64,000 nucleotides of DNA from Allium sativum (lineage: Eukaryota > Streptophyta > Magnoliopsida > Asparagales > Amaryllidaceae). Made by a program: the position numbers and the translations under genes. Under the pieces are notes generated by a model. The model was not told where the DNA came from, did not search any database, and saw only the letters and a program-made list of their open reading frames with translations. Positions 1 to 13,552 of this stretch are shown here, one piece after another (within the stretch, counting starts at the first letter, position 1; every line of letters begins with the position of its first letter). The stretch covers positions 569,826,577 through 569,890,576 of the forward strand of contig CM060915.1 of assembly GCA_030737875.1 (NCBI GenBank). Direction: 5' to 3'.

Positions 1-243
1 AATTATATTTGAATAAACTATATTTGATAACTCCTTTTGCTTTATTCGCATCACTAATATTCGATAACTCCATTTGAATTACTCTAGTTCGATTTACTTT
101 AACTGATTAACTCTAACTGGTTTAACTCTAATTGATTAACTCTAACTGGTTAACTCTAATTTGAATAACAAATATTTGATTAACTCTATTCAACTAACTC
201 GACTCGACTAACCCCTTTCGAATAACTAATTCGATTTACTAAC

Positions 244-355
244 TTTCGAATACCATATTCGATTTAACTCCTTTCGAATACCATATTCGATTTAACTCCT
301 TTCGAATACCATATTCGATTTAACTCCTTTCGAATACCATATTCGATTTAACTCT
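244..355. repeat. 28-bp tandem repeat, about 4 copies
   Basis: Four head-to-tail 28-bp units start at 244, 272, 300 and 328. Each contains CGAATACCATATTCG, itself an inverted repeat (CGAATA / TATTCG). The last unit decays at its end. The array lies inside element E. Confidence 0.9.
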
Positions 356-763
356 TTTATTCGCTTTATAAAGGTTCCCCTTTTAACAACGTTTATTCAT
401 TTTTAAAGATTTACTTTAAGTAACGGTTCTCCACTTTAAAATGATTTCCTTCTTATAACAGTTTTCTTTTTATAACGTTTTTTCCTTTTTTCTAAATATC
501 TCCTATTTATAAATATTCCAATTTATAAATATTTCTTATTTATAAATATTCCATTTATAAATATTTTATTTTCAAATATCACTTTGAAAATATTTTATTT
601 TCAAATATCACTTTGAAAATATTTCCTTATCAACATTTCGGTATGTTATGGTATTCAACATATCAAATCACGATGATTAGTATCGTTCAACCACATATAA
701 TTGACAACAGATTATATATCACATCATATATTACAATATATGAATCACAGTAAAATAAATGTT

Positions 764-785
764 GAGGAATCCAGTTGGATTCCTC
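764..785. repeat. 22-bp near-perfect palindrome conserved in D
   Basis: The arms GAGGAATCCA and TGGATTCCTC flank a 2-base centre. The same palindrome is at 5140-5161 and, with one mismatch, at 12852-12873 in D's LTRs, in the opposite element orientation. Confidence 0.8.
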
Positions 786-2042
786 CAACCTGTTTCCATA
801 CATCACAGATGTTAAACAATATAGATAATATCACTTTCAGTTCCATATGATATATTTTGTTAAATAGAATCAACATAGAAATTCAACTAACTGACTAGCA
901 GTTCGATCAAACATTCAACACATAGTCAATCAGCCAATATTTAACAGTTCCAAAAACACAACATGAAAATGTAAACTGTTCAGAATTAGTGAGATTTACT
1001 CACTTTTGCAGTTCATCGTTAAAGAACGATAAACTATTTATTTGATTTGAATCAAACAATTTATTTTGCCATAAATTCAAACGAGCACCAATCCACTTCC
1101 AGTCAGTCCCAGTGCGTAGCCACCGTCCATACGATCCCCACGCAACTCACGGTTCGTCAATCTAATATCGTATGTAGAAGATACGATGTTACGAAGTTCA
1201 TACACTATTTTTATATAAATAAAACTTGAATTATTTAAAACCGGACCTCACCCCTTTAATTAACCGGCCCACCCAACCTTTGAAAGCCCATACCCATTAC
1301 TCACTTTCTCCCCCAAACACAAACTCCTCCAGCGAACTCAAAATCAACACAAATGGAAAACTTTGACCGCCATTTTCCCCTTCCATTCACCACCGTTCTT
1401 CTTAAGACAAATCCCATCCTTCATCTCATTAAAAACCGCTCCTCCCCATCCCTATTTCCTCGAACTCGCACGACTCGAGGGAGATCCGAATGCCCTTGTT
1501 TCCAGTCACGTACAGTGAACACATCGAACATTTTTGCCTTCAAATCGAATCAAAACTTCACATACGAAACCTCTCAATCCCATAAACACAACTACACCCA
1601 TAGATTCACCAATTCATGCATCAAATCGCCAAGTGCACAAACCCTAAAACACGAAACCCATGCTGTGAAATTTTGAGCAACATTCTCTTCATTCGAATGG
1701 GATGAAACCAGTACGGTATTGAAGAGCAGACCTCACTAATCACAAATGTAATTATCTAGTGATTTCTAGAACTGGATTTCATTTTCAAATGATTTTAGAA
1801 GAGTAAGATTTCACGGTTTCTTACTTAAGAAATGGAGGTGCGATGTCTGTTGACCAAGAAGAGAAATGAATTAGGTTTAAGAAAGGATTTAAGGGGTTAT
1901 TTATAGGAAGTTTTAGATATTTTTTCGAATATTATATTAAAATATAATCAACTGCTATTTTTATTTGTCTTTAAAAATTCCTGTGATCACACATGATATT
2001 TAAAAATCATGAAACTGGACATACTGCTAGAGTTTGACATTA

Positions 2043-2245
2043 CGGTCCCAACGAAACTGGTTTCGTCGAATTCCGACTTCATATGCTCACCCAACGTATT
2101 TTTAACCATCAAAATACTGACTGTTTCTCACTCTAAAAATCCGTACGACTACACAGTGACTCTAAAAATCACGAAACTGGAAATCTAACAACTATTTGAC
2201 ATTGCGGATCCAACAAAGTTAGTTTCGTCGAATTCCGACTTCGTT
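2043..2245 (-). repeat. Two copies of the degenerate LTR core repeat in E
   Basis: Copies start at 2043 and 2205 (162 bp apart). Both carry a CGG-TCC-AAC-AA/GAA block followed by TTTCGTCGAATTCCGACTTC. Degenerate relatives are in the LTRs of C, D and F. Confidence 0.7.
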
Positions 2246-4732
2246 TGCAAAAGTGGCTATTTTTAAAGCTCTGGATGACCCATTTAAATATATAAATATA
2301 TTTAAATATAATTAAATATTTAAATATTTAAAAATAAATATTAACGTCTATATTCACAGTGGAATACCATACAGTTCCAGAATAATCCTGTATGGATTTC
2401 TAACTCGATATTTCAACCAGGGTTAACCCGATATTCGATTTATATTGAAATTCCTTTTTAAAATATAAATAATTCCTTTATAAATTATAAAGGAATTCCA
2501 CAGCCAATTTTCTGAAATTTGATTTGGACGTGAATCAAAATCTACACGATGAAATCCTGATTTTTCTCTTCCACTAGAAAGATATACTCCACCAGCTCCT
2601 AACGTTTCTTGTTTCACAGAAATCCGGCTTAAAACGAATCCTGTACATTCAGTTGAAATTCAAATCGCCAAATAGCGAACTGCCGCGCCATTTCCAGCTC
2701 GATTATAATTATATTATAATTCTATGTTAAAACTGTCGTTTATATAATATATTCGTTATTCAAATTCAATTCCAAGCTGAATTAAATATCACAGATGATC
2801 CAGTTCACACCATATCGTCATTTCAGCCAATTCTGATTATTTCAAAATTAAATATATTATTTAATTTATTATTTTAATTAAATATTCACCATTATTAAAT
2901 TCCACGGCCATTTAATCCTTTTAATCACCATTTATATAATAAAATAAATTAATTATAATACCTCTGCCAATGCGGGTCATTACACTATTTTTAGCTCTGC
3001 AAACCTATGCGTGATTTCCTTGCTACCCACGGTGCCTCTCTTCTAAATAAACACAGCTGCTCTTCTTATTTTTCTTCATCGCTTCAGCAATGGTGAAAAC
3101 AGATCCAATCTTCTCAAAGAAAAAAAAACAAAGAGGGAGCAAACAAATCGGAAGAGAGAGAGACAGTATGGAAACGGTGTCATGTGCATGCGAGAAGGAT
3201 AGAGGACGTTGGGGAAGTAATGGGAAGGTTCGGTGGAGTTCTGCATGACGTAAAAAGAATGGGGGAGGAAAGAACGTATGATGTACGACCAAATGAAATG
3301 AGAGCCAATTGAAGTAAAGGGAAAAGAAAGGAATGAACCACAAACAAAATGGGGAGGATTCCTGAAGCAAATTATAGCATGAAGGAATGTGGGTTTTGGT
3401 AGGAAAGACATGGGTTTTCGGTTCAAATAAAAAAAAAGGTGTGGTGGGTGAAGCGTTTGGAGAAGGGGAGAACTGGAAAGGGTGGGATGGATTCATGGGA
3501 GGCCAGCACGTTCTGAAGTAGGACATAGAAAAAAAAGGAAAAGGACGAAAGCTGCATGGCGGATGGGAGCATTATACATGCTCAAATGAAGTGGAGGCAT
3601 GCTGCAGCTCATGGACGTGAGCAGGGCCTTTGGGCTTTCGGATTTGCTATTAAAAAAATAGAAAAAAATACTTGCACTGGGAAGGAGAATAGCGGATGGT
3701 GGAAATAAGGGTAGCAAAGTGGGACGAGGAAGAAAATTAGCCGAGGTTAAGATCTGATTAGTATAAGGTAACAATCCTGTTTTAAATGGTAAATTAATTG
3801 TCTGTTAAGTTATCACCAAATTACCGTTGAACGAAATAACACGGAAAGTACATTGGCCTGGTATATATTTTACTACACTGAACCCAGTTTTATAATGTGC
3901 GAAATATATTATATGACCAATCCAAGTGGCAGATAAACGGTACAATCAAGCCTAATCCTTGTTTTGTGTACCAAATCACGATTATGAAAGCCCTAATGGA
4001 GATTAAAACCAACGTATGAAGTTTGGGTAATATACTAATATGTATATATATTATTAAAGTATAAGGTATCAACACAATATTACTTCAAGTAATATAGAAG
4101 ACTGGGACATTTTTACAGTGCTAAGTGATATGCCGTGTAACAAGTCGTGTAAGAAACGTGACCGACAGATATACATATCATATTGGAACATTACATAGCA
4201 GGTATCTAAGAGAGTGCCTAATCGATATGTTAGTTATGCCTAATCGGGTATTGGTATTTTCTTAAGTAATTATTATTCAGGATAATAGTATATATATATA
4301 TATACGTAAACCATATAAACAATGTTAATTTGCCTAGAGTTTATTTATGTGCCTCACCACTCATTTAAAATGCCTTATCTACATTGTATATTGAACGTCT
4401 CTAACCACTTTTTAAAGTGCACACGTGACCAAATGTTTGTGCCCAACCTTGGTATAAACGTGACCCACTTTAATAACAAAACAGGCAAGAGAATATTAAT
4501 ATAAGTAGCCGATTTATATAATGAGCTTCATGTTGTCAAATTTTAATTAAGGTTTAATAAAAATTAATTTAAACCGTGACCGTAGAAATTTGTGTACCTT
4601 TCTCATATGTGAACATCTTGGGACAAACCAGACAGGGTTGGACCGTGTCAACGACATAACAGTATAGAGCTCGTTAGGTTAGAGATGGTTGCTACTGAAA
4701 CAAACCATTTTAAACGACAAATGGAAACTCAA

Positions 4733-4747
4733 GGTGAGTTAAACTCA
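4733..4747. repeat. Palindrome GTGAGTT-A-AACTCAC in D 5' LTR
   Basis: A 15-bp palindrome with a single central base, also in D's other LTR (about 12449-12463) and in F (about 17058-17075), with a variant in E (about 988-1002). In both D copies it is preceded by AAG, giving AAGGTGAGTT, which resembles a plant 5' splice site. Confidence 0.7.
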
Positions 4748-5139
4748 CTCAGTTCTCCCTCTTATATTTTATATAAGTAGGGTTTTATAATTGTGTGCTA
4801 TGATTGTTAATGGTTGTTTGTTTGTTTGTTCGTTGTTAATTTTATACTCATATATTAACTGGAATAGTTAAATTAAACAATCGTTTAATTAATTGTTATT
4901 TCTAACGATTAAATCCAAGTGAGGTAACTTACCTCAGTGGTTACGTTCATAACACTATAAACGTTATGATCAAATAGTTGAATAATTGAACTGCTGTTAT
5001 TATCCCAGTATTGACTGTTACGGTTATTACTGACCGTTAGTACTAAACTGTTTTATTTCATCTGTCTAGTTGAAAACGAATATTGGACTGGATAATTTGA
5101 ATTGTGGTAATCCATTATTTTGCAGGGAAGAACAGATTG

Positions 5140-5161
5140 GAGGAATCCAACTGGATTCCTC
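5140..5161. repeat. 22-bp palindrome in D 5' LTR
   Basis: GAGGAATCCA…TGGATTCCTC with centre AC; the same element is at 12852-12873 in the 3' LTR and at 764-785 in E. Confidence 0.8.
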
Positions 5162-6989
5162 ACTTATATTGATAACGTGTATCACTATGATTACATTGTT
5201 TGTTATGAAATGTGAATTTTTTTTATTTCACGATTTGGTACTATTGTAGCCATTCGCCTCTTTAGTACCGTCAATTAAAAGAATTGATTTTTGTTCGAAA
5301 TCGATATTGAATGGATTTCGAATAATTTCAAAGAGATATATATATATTTTGACATGGATTTGAAATACGATTTAAATTGTAAAAATAATAGCGAAGTTAA
5401 ATTAACAATTTTTATAAATATATAAATTATAACTAATAGAGATGCAAGAGATTATCAAATAAATGTTTAAACGAGATAAATTTATCGAATTGGCTATTCA
5501 AAAGTTGAAATGATTTTGTAAAAGCCTTATCGATCGGAAGGGAAATTTAAGTGTAGTTCAAAATAGGATCATTGGATCGTGAATACACGATAATGTGTAA
5601 AAGAGTTCAAATGGAAATGTTTTGCAATAAATGGTCGTTTTTAGAAAATGGTGTTTCAAATTAATACGAAATGTGATTTAATATCATTTCGTGAATGAGA
5701 TTAGCAAATCGATAGATTTGAAATGAGGGTGATTTGGAAATGAAATTTCATATTTTAAATGGTATCAAAGTTGAAAATACCAATATGAATTTATAAATGA
5801 AATTTATAAATGAAATTTAGTTAAATAAATAGAAGTGAGTTATTTCGTGGTTCGGAATGTGATATTCTGAAGGTCGAAATGTTAACTGAAGGCTGGATTT
5901 TAAATAAAGTTAAAGTTTTGGATAACAACGATGAATATAACTTGTCGATATGAATTGAAAATGGGATTTTTTTTTCAATAAAGTTAAAGATAAGGAAATG
6001 GAAACGAATGGAAAGTTGTTGTAATTAAATTACAAAAGATTTTGTAAATAGAATTTTAGAGTTTTGAAAATGGAATCGAGTTAGTAAATAAAGTTGGTGG
6101 TATGCGAGTATGTTTTGTAACAAAAGGAGATGGACTATGTTTAGATATAAGTTCTAAAAGGATTATTATAGGTTTAAACAAAGGATAAGTACTCGGATTT
6201 TATTTATAGAGAATGTGATAAGTGGAAGTAAAATGGCTTTGAAATACAATCTGTAATATTGTTACAGATGATGAGTTAAATTGTTTCGATAATCATAAGC
6301 ATTTGAAAAGTATATCAGTATAACAAATGTATAAGTTATTAATATGAGATTTATAAAAGTTTTGTTTATGTGGTTTTAAACAAATGAATTTGTATTGTTG
6401 AAATAATTTGTAACATTGTAATAAAGAGATATTAAGGAATTTTCATAAGGATTCTATTTCTGATAAAATCGATGCTTTGTTGAGATTTAAATCAGATTTT
6501 CAAAGGAACGTGTGGTTAATAAACTTCTATTTGTTCTGAAGATATGAATGTTGTTGGTCAAGGTCTGAGAGGTAAATAAAATACCCCAACTTGAACGACT
6601 ACAGGATTATCCAAGAACGATATTAGTTTATAAACAAGAGAGATGAGGGAAACATATTGTATGATTCCTGCAGATGATGTTATAAACTGTTTTCAAAAAG
6701 TTTATAAGTTAAATAAAATAAATGTGGAGGATATGCTTATTTCATAATAAGAAATAAAAGCGATGCTAAAATATGGGTAAAATTAAAGAATATAATAAAT
6801 AGACGGTTCATTGAAGAGGCTAAATGATACTGAATATTGAATTAGTGAATCCATTTTCTTTTATGGATAGATGTTTGTTTGGCCATGCGATTGTTTGTAC
6901 GGAAAGACCGGGATCGAATTTCTATTCGAAAACCATTCCGTCCAACATATACGAATATGTTGAAGATGCTGATTCGAGATGGAGCTATT

Positions 6990-7006
6990 GAAGACCGTGG
7001 ATCTTC
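6990..7006. repeat. 17-bp hairpin (GAAGACC-loop-GATCTTC) in D 5' LTR
   Basis: Stem arms of 7 nt with a 3-nt loop. Positional homologues are in D 3' LTR (14724-14740), F (60114-60130) and both C LTRs (19268-19284, 39147-39163). Confidence 0.7.
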
Positions 7007-8245
7007 ATACGCAGAAGGATTACTTAAAATCTCTGACTTCCAAGCAAAGATATACTGTGATTCTGTCGTGGTTGGAATCTACGGATTCGCAAGGACTTCT
7101 CGCTACTGATTCTCAGGGTGATTCCTAGAATGCAGTAGGAGGATGCCTTCTTTTCATCCTGTTCCTGGGTGACCTGTATGGATGAATGTCCGACAGTGTA
7201 TTTCGAGAGAGGTCACGTATATTGATTTCTTCAACCGTTCCAAGAGTGGAAGCGGAGAAGCAAACTTCTTTAGCTAACACGTAATGTATTGTTGTAGACG
7301 TCAATAAGTGATTTTGATGGGTCTGATGATGTGGCATTCGAAGTGAATGTGATGAGCTGATAGAGCGTAGTCTCAAGCCTCATCAACCAGGAAATGACAA
7401 AAATCGGGCATGCGGTTTGACTATGTGGGTCGCTCCTATTAGGATGTATAATCACCTATCTAGAGAAAATCCAATTCCTTCTTTAATCTATTTCGATGCT
7501 GTCCCTTATCGGGGAAACAGTGGTTTGAGCGCAACCGTTGGTGATATACATTCGATACACAGAAGCGAAATGAGTGGTCGGTCATGTGTGGGTTAGGTTG
7601 CAAGATGTTCTTGTTGAACACAGTGTATTCGCCTCTAGAGATACACTATCGGCAGGTGGTCCCATACCTTGTCATGGTCGGAATCCAATTTCCAATAAGC
7701 GCCCGTGGTTTTGTTTGTATACTATATATGTGGAGCGTGAGATGCAAGCGTCCCACTAGATTGTGATTTACTTGTATTTAGACACTATTATAATATCAGA
7801 AAAGAAATTGATTTCAAAAGTGTTTTGGGTTATCGTAAGGAAAAAAACCATCCGTATTTATGTATGGATTTGGTCTTACGATTATTCTTTTATTTGAAAG
7901 GATTTTTAACTTTAAAATCAAGTTGTGTGATACTCTTTATACTGTGCGAGTTTTTTCTCACTCTGGTTCACCAGACTGACCCGGTGCTTTGTAAATGCTC
8001 GGGTTAGCCCGGGTGTGTACAGGTTCAGGTTATCGAATGATGTGAAGAGACGAGCTGGAAGAGTCCAGACGTGTGATATTATATAGCTACTATTCCGTGT
8101 GTGTTGTATCTGAGGATAGGTTATTATAACTGTCCAGATGACTGATGTACTCTGATATTGTAAGTATTTTCAAAAGCTCTCAGTAAAGATTTATTTCTGT
8201 ATTAAAATTTGTTCCGCTGTGATGTGAGACTCTGTGTTGTGTTGT

Positions 8246-8277
8246 TTCTTCTTCTTTTTCTTCTTCTTCTTCTTCTA
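8246..8277. repeat. TTC microsatellite in D 5' LTR
   Basis: An imperfect (TTC)n run near the LTR 3' end. It is shorter in the 3' LTR (about 15987-16000), so its length changed after insertion. Confidence 0.85.
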
Positions 8278-8422
8278 TTCTAATATTTCTTTCTTTCTTA
8301 TCTCACCCTCTAATTTCTTTCTAATAACGTCCCGGTGTTTTTGGTGTTTGGAAGGTCAACATGAGTTATGGTAAAGGTATTTATGTCGATTTCCGGAACC
8401 GAAAATTCTCTGGTCGTTACAG

Positions 8423-8434
8423 TGGTATCAGAGC
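8423..8434 (+). promoter_or_regulatory. Primer-binding site, initiator tRNA-Met, element D
   Basis: TGGTATCAGAGC begins two bases after the LTR end. It matches the 3' end of plant initiator tRNA-Met, the usual primer of many plant Ty3/gypsy elements. Confidence 0.95.
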
Positions 8435-9512
8435 TATTGGTTTAGTAGTAACCTTGGCTCTGTGGTGTAACTCGATAGAGATGAGGTTATTAATACCTTA
8501 GATCGAGTTGAGTATATATATGAGAGCGTATTTGTAAATTTTATATACAAATGTTTTATGTTTTGTAAAGAGGGTAAACGAAATAATTTTACCAGAATAT
8601 ATCCTTGTATAAAAAGAAATAATTTTGTTATTGAGATATTGTGAGTTGGTTGGTTTGAATAAATTCAGATTGAATTAAAAAGTTGAATTGAAACATAACT
8701 GGGATAAGTAAAATTAAAATTGAGAATAATACTGAATGAAATTAATTTGGAAATTAAATGGATAATTGATTAATAATCAATCGAGTGTTAATTGATTGAT
8801 ATTGAAATATGTGAAACTAAAGTAAATATAAATATTGAATACAAATTCAATTGTTTCGATTGAGTTGATGGTGCATTGGGTGTTGATTGGGTGTTAGATT
8901 GGTTGAATATAAATTCATCAACTGTTTAACAATAGAGTTGAATGAATTGGAAATTGAATTCCAGAATTATAATTCAAAAGAAAACACATATGAAGTGAAA
9001 CCGAATAATTTAAACTCGTGTTTGCGTATGAATGATGGTATATGTTGGATTGTGGGAAATTGCTTAGTATTCTGATTAATAACTGGAAGTTTATTGAAAA
9101 TTTCATGTATGGGTTGCTTATATGTTGAACCGAGTAAATTCAGGTACCAAAAGGCTGGAAAATTGAGTTTGGTTGAGTGAATTGCAATAAATAGACGAAG
9201 TATGCTCAATAGAGCTCGTAAAAGTGACGCCTACGTGAAAATATAAAATTTTGGGGTTTTGATTTTTCTTTTACGACCATATGGGTCGATGTATATATTA
9301 TTTGTTCCTGCGATATTGCAGATGTCACTCCGTACTGGGGAGACTCTACCGAATTTTTCCGAGAATTTAAAGTGTTAGAATTTTTTTGATATTTTTGAAA
9401 ATATTTATTTATGATATTGAATTGTTTTTTATTTTAAAATAAATTAGATTTGAAAATTTATGGGTTTAAATGTTCTTGCTTGCCTTAGCAATTTCGAGGA
9501 CGAAATTATTTT

Positions 9513-9525
9513 AAGGGGGGAAGAA
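9513..9525 (+). promoter_or_regulatory. Polypurine tract, element D
   Basis: AAGGGGGGAAGAA directly precedes the 3' LTR start TGTAATG. Upstream lies GAGGACGAAAT, the same context as in A, B and C. Confidence 0.92.
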
Positions 9526-9929
9526 TGTAATGTACCATATTTTTGGTAGCTAAATATTTTATTTAATTTACTATTTTAAATATTGTATTTGGAATATTAA
9601 TGGTTTTTAATATTGAATTCATTATTTAAAACGAAGTTTTATTGTTAATTTTATTTATAATTATAAATCGAGCTCGAAATGGCACGGCAGTTCGTAATTT
9701 GGAGTTTTGAACTTCAACTAAGAATACATGATTCGATATAAGTCGAATCTCGGTGAAACACGAAACATTGGGACCATGTCGATGGTAATTTTCATATGAA
9801 AGAGAAAAATTCAGATTTCGTGTTATAGTTTATTATTTATGGCCAAATCAAATTTTAAAATAGTCGTTGTGAAATTCGTTATTAAATTATAGGCCTTTAA
9901 AATGGCCATTTTGCAAGCGGTCTCTGTTT

Positions 9930-10440
9930 TCGATGAAACCAGTTTCATTGGGACCGTAACGTTAAATTATTGTATGGTGTTGAATTGAGTGGCAAACCGA
10001 TGTCGTATGTGGCCACAGTAGCCGTAAACGCCCGTTCATTTTCTATAGTGCGTAATTAAATTTAATAAAGGGATATTTGGGGATAACTTGAGCAGACGAT
10101 CGAATTTGGCCGCGAAACCTGTTCCGTTGAATTCGTATCGTCGATTAGAGTCAGGATAGATATATAGTTTGTTATTTTTGGAGATCGTGAAATTGGGTGT
10201 CCGAAATGGCATTGCGGTGTGCGTAAAAATAGCCTACTAGGGAAACAGTCTCAGAATGCGACGAAACTAGTGTTGTTGGGTTCGTATTGAAAAATTATTT
10301 TAGGATTTCAAACTTTCAAGTTGATTAGATGTATCTGGTGATCGAGGAAAATTTAAACGCATGTTGATTTCCGGTTTGATAAAGGAAATTTTTTCGAACG
10401 ATGTCGGAATTCAACGAAACTTGTCCCATTGGGTTCAGAA
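9930..10440 (+). repeat. Four degenerate core repeats near the D LTR start
   Basis: Copies of a GAAACC-GTTTC-TTGGGACCGTA-like core have aligned points at about 9949, 10128, 10277 and 10430, i.e. spacings of 179, 149 and 153 bp. They are the reverse-strand relatives of the pairs seen in C, E and F. Confidence 0.6.
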
Positions 10441-10778
10441 TACCTTTTTACACTAAGATTAGCCTTTTTATCAGAAGACGAAAATCGTCTATAGTGATTT
10501 TCAACGAAATTTCTCATGACGAAGCTTCACGCATTAAAATATTATTAAAACTAACCCATTTGTTGTGCCTTCTGTTTACGTTACCTGATTCCTTGCGCCC
10601 AGAGTTTACCATTACTTGCATTCCAAACAAACTGTATTACTTGCGCATCAATCTTTCTCAGAACCGTGGCTAGCAAGTAATTTTTATTTGTTTATTTTAA
10701 TTTCACGAAAACAGCTATTCTATTTTTAGCTCTGCAAACCTATGCGTGATTTCCTTGCTTCCCACGGTGCCCCTCTTC

Positions 10779-10786
10779 TATATAAA
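10779..10786 (+). promoter_or_regulatory. Candidate TATA box in D 3' LTR
   Basis: TATATAAA is followed by a pyrimidine-rich leader. In the 5' LTR the matching site reads CTAAATAAAC, i.e. degraded. No transcript evidence; a second candidate (TTTATATAAGTAGG) lies near 12483. Confidence 0.35.
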
Positions 10787-13497
10787 CATAGCTGCTCTTC
10801 TTACTTTTCTTCATCGCTTCAGCAATGGTGAAAACAAATCCAACCTTCTCAAAGGAAAAAAAAGGGAGCAAACAAATCGGAAGAGAGAGACAATATGGAA
10901 ATGGTGTCTTGTGCATGCAAGAAGGATAGAGGACATTGGGGAAGTAATGGGCAGGTTCGGCGGAATTCTGCATGACGTAAAAAGAATGGGGGAGGAAAGA
11001 ACGTATGATGTACAGCCAAATGAAATGAGAGCCAATCGAAGTAAAGGGAAAAGAAAGGAGCGAACCACAAACAAAATGGGGAGGATTCCTGAAGAAAATT
11101 ATAGCGTGAAGGAATGTGGGTTTTGGTAGGAAAGACATGGGTTTTCGGTTCAAATAAAAAAAAGGTGTGGTGGGTGAAGCGTTTGGAGAAGGGGAGAACT
11201 GGAAAGGGTGGGATGGATTCATGGGAGGCCAGCACGTTCTGAAGTAGGACATGGAAAAAAAAGAAGGAAAAGGACGAAAGCTGCATGGCGGATGGGAGCA
11301 GTATACATGCTCAAATGAAGTGGAGGCATGTTGTAGCTCATGGACGTGAGCAGGGCCTTTGGGCTTTCGGATTTGCTATAAAAAAAAATAGAAAAAAAGA
11401 CTTGCGCTGGGAAGGAGAATAGCGGATGGTGGAAATAAGAGTAGCAAAGTGGGACGAGGAAGACAATTAGCCGAGGTTAAGATCTGATTAGTACAAGGTA
11501 ATAATCCCGTTTTAAATGGTAAATTAATTGTCTATTAAGTTATCACCAAATTACTATTGAACGAAATAACACGGAAAGTACATTGGCCTGGTATATATTT
11601 TACTACACTGAACCCAGTTTTATAATGTGCGAAATATATTATATGACCAATCCAAGTGGCAGATAAACGGTACAATCAAGCCTAATCCTTGTGTTGTGTA
11701 CCAAATCGCGATTATGAAAGCCCTAATGGAGATTAAAACCAACGTATGAAGTTTGGGTAATATACTAATATGTATATATATTATTAAAGTATAAGGTATC
11801 AACACAATATTACTTCAAGTAATATAGAAGACTGGGACATTTTTACTGCACTAAGTGATATAGCGTGTAACAAGTCGTGTAAGAAACGTGACCGACAGAT
11901 ATACATATCATATTGGAACATTACATAGCAGGTATCTAAGAGAGTGCCTAATCGATATGTTAGTTATGCCTAATCGGGTATTGATATTTTCTTAAGTAAT
12001 TATTATTCAGGATAATAGTAGTAAACCATATAAACAATGTTAATTTGCCTAGAGTCTATTTATGTGCCTCACCACTCATTTAAAATGCCTTTTCTACATT
12101 GTATATTGAACGTCTCTAACCACTTTTTAAAGTGCACGCGTGACCAAATGTTTGTGCCCAACCTTGGTATAAATGTGACCCACTTTAATAACAAAACCGG
12201 CAGGAGAATATTAATATAAGTAGCCGATTTATATAATGAGCTTCACGTTGTCAAATTTTAATTAAGGTTTAATAAAAATTATTTTAAACCGTGACCATAG
12301 AAATTTGTGTAATGTTCTCATATGTGAACAGCTTGGGACAAACCAGACAGGGTTGGACCGTGTCAACCGACATAACAGTATAGAGCTGGTTTGGTTAGAG
12401 ATGGTTGCTACTGAAACAAACCATTTTAAACGACAAATGGAAACTCAAGGTGAGTTAAACTCACTCAGTTCTCCCTCTTATATTTTATATAAGTAGGGTT
12501 TTATAATTGTGTGCTATGATTGTTAATGGTTGTTTGTTTGTTCGTTGTTAATTTTATACTCATATATTAACTGGAATAGTTAAATTAAACATTCGTTTAA
12601 TTAATCGTTATTTCTAACGATTAAATCCAAGTGAGGTAACTAACCTCAGTGGTTACGTTTATAACACTATAAACGTTATGATCAAATAGTTGAATACTTG
12701 AACTGCTGTTATTATCCCAGTATTGACTGTTATGGTTATTACTGACCGTTAGTATTAAACTGTTTTATTTCATCTGCCTAGATGAAAACGAATATTAGAC
12801 TGAATAATTTGAATTGTGGTAATCCATTATTTTGCAGGGAAGAATAGATTGGAGGAATCCAACTGGATTTCTCACTTATATTGATAACATGTATCACTAT
12901 TATTACATTGTTTGTTATGAAATGTGAAATTTGTTTATATTTCACGATTTGGTACTATTGTAGCCATTCGCCTCTTTAGTACCGTCAATTAAAAGAAATG
13001 ATTTTTTTTCAAAATCGATATTGAATGGATTTCGAATAATTTCAAAGAAATAAATATATTTTGACATGGATTTGAAATACGAATTAAATAGTTAAAATAA
13101 TAGCGAAGTTAAATTAACAATTTTTATAAATATATAAATTATAACAAAAAGAGATGCAAGAGATTATCAAATAAATGTTTAAACGAGATAAATTTATCGA
13201 ATTAGCTATTCAAAAGTAGAAATGATTTTGTAAAAGCCTTATCGGTCGGAAGGGAAATTTAAGTATAGTTCAAAATAGGATCATTGGACCGTGATACACG
13301 ATAATGTGTAAAAGAGTTCAAAAGGAAATGTTTTGCAATAAATGGTCGTTTTTAGAAAACGGTGTTTCAAATAAATACGAAATGTGATTTAATATCATTT
13401 CGTGAATGAGATTAGCAAATCGATAGATTTGAAATGAGGGGATTTGGAAATGGAATTTAATATTTTAAATGGTATCAAAGTTGAAAATACCAATATG

Positions 13498-13552
13498 AAT
13501 TTATAAATGAAATTTATAAATGAAATTTATAAATGAAATTTATAAATGAAAT
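13498..13552. repeat. 13-bp tandem repeat in D 3' LTR
   Basis: About four units of AATTTATAAATGA. The 5' LTR has about two (5788-5818), so copy number diverged after insertion. Confidence 0.85.

Larger units (their letters stand above)
1..2984 (-). mobile_element. Element E: partial 5' LTR of a giant-LTR retrotransposon, inserted in D
   Basis: The right end, read on the minus strand, begins TGTAATGACCC, a canonical TG LTR start. It is followed at 2985-2989 by CTATT. The uninterrupted copy of the same host sequence (D's right LTR) has CTATT at 10720-10724, so 2984 is an insertion boundary and CTATT the right target-site duplication. The left half of E lies outside the window. No coding region is visible. 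E shares short palindromes and the degenerate core repeat with the LTRs of D and F on the reverse strand (about 764-785, 984-1000, 2043-2243), which supports membership of the same group. No internal domain is seen, so its size is unknown. Confidence 0.75.
2985..8421 (+). mobile_element. Element D: 5' LTR, truncated on the left by insertion E
   Basis: This 5437-bp segment is collinear with 10720-16143 (5424 bp) at high identity, with scattered substitutions and small indels. It ends in GTCGTTACA, immediately followed by the primer-binding site. Its missing first ~1.2 kb (the equivalent of 9526-10719) should lie left of E, outside the window. Small ORFs such as that on the minus strand at 3023-3526 recur at the matching place in the other LTR only because the LTRs are copies. 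No protein-coding function is apparent. Confidence 0.9.
8422..9525 (+). mobile_element. Element D internal domain, non-coding, 1.1 kb
   Basis: The whole region between the two D LTRs is 1104 bp. It opens with a tRNA-Met primer-binding site and closes with a polypurine tract. No gag, protease, RT or integrase motif is found in any frame; the longest ORFs are about 60-80 codons and match nothing I recognise. About 200 bp before the PPT (near 9315-9375) is a degenerate block also seen in C, F and G (GAAAAATTCG…CTCCCC…GGAG in the other orientation). This is the internal layout of a non-autonomous (LARD-like) element. Confidence 0.85.

Noticed and set aside
3023..3526. 167-codon minus-strand ORF, repeated with 170 codons at 10740-11252
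   Set aside because: It lies in a purine-rich LTR stretch, is rich in Pro/Ser/Phe/Leu and has overlapping ORFs in other frames. The second copy is the other LTR of the same element, so its presence twice is not evidence of selection.
6879..7109. 76-codon plus-strand ORF in D LTR
   Set aside because: The second LTR has stops in the matching frame, and homologous sequence in F is not open, so there is no coding constraint.
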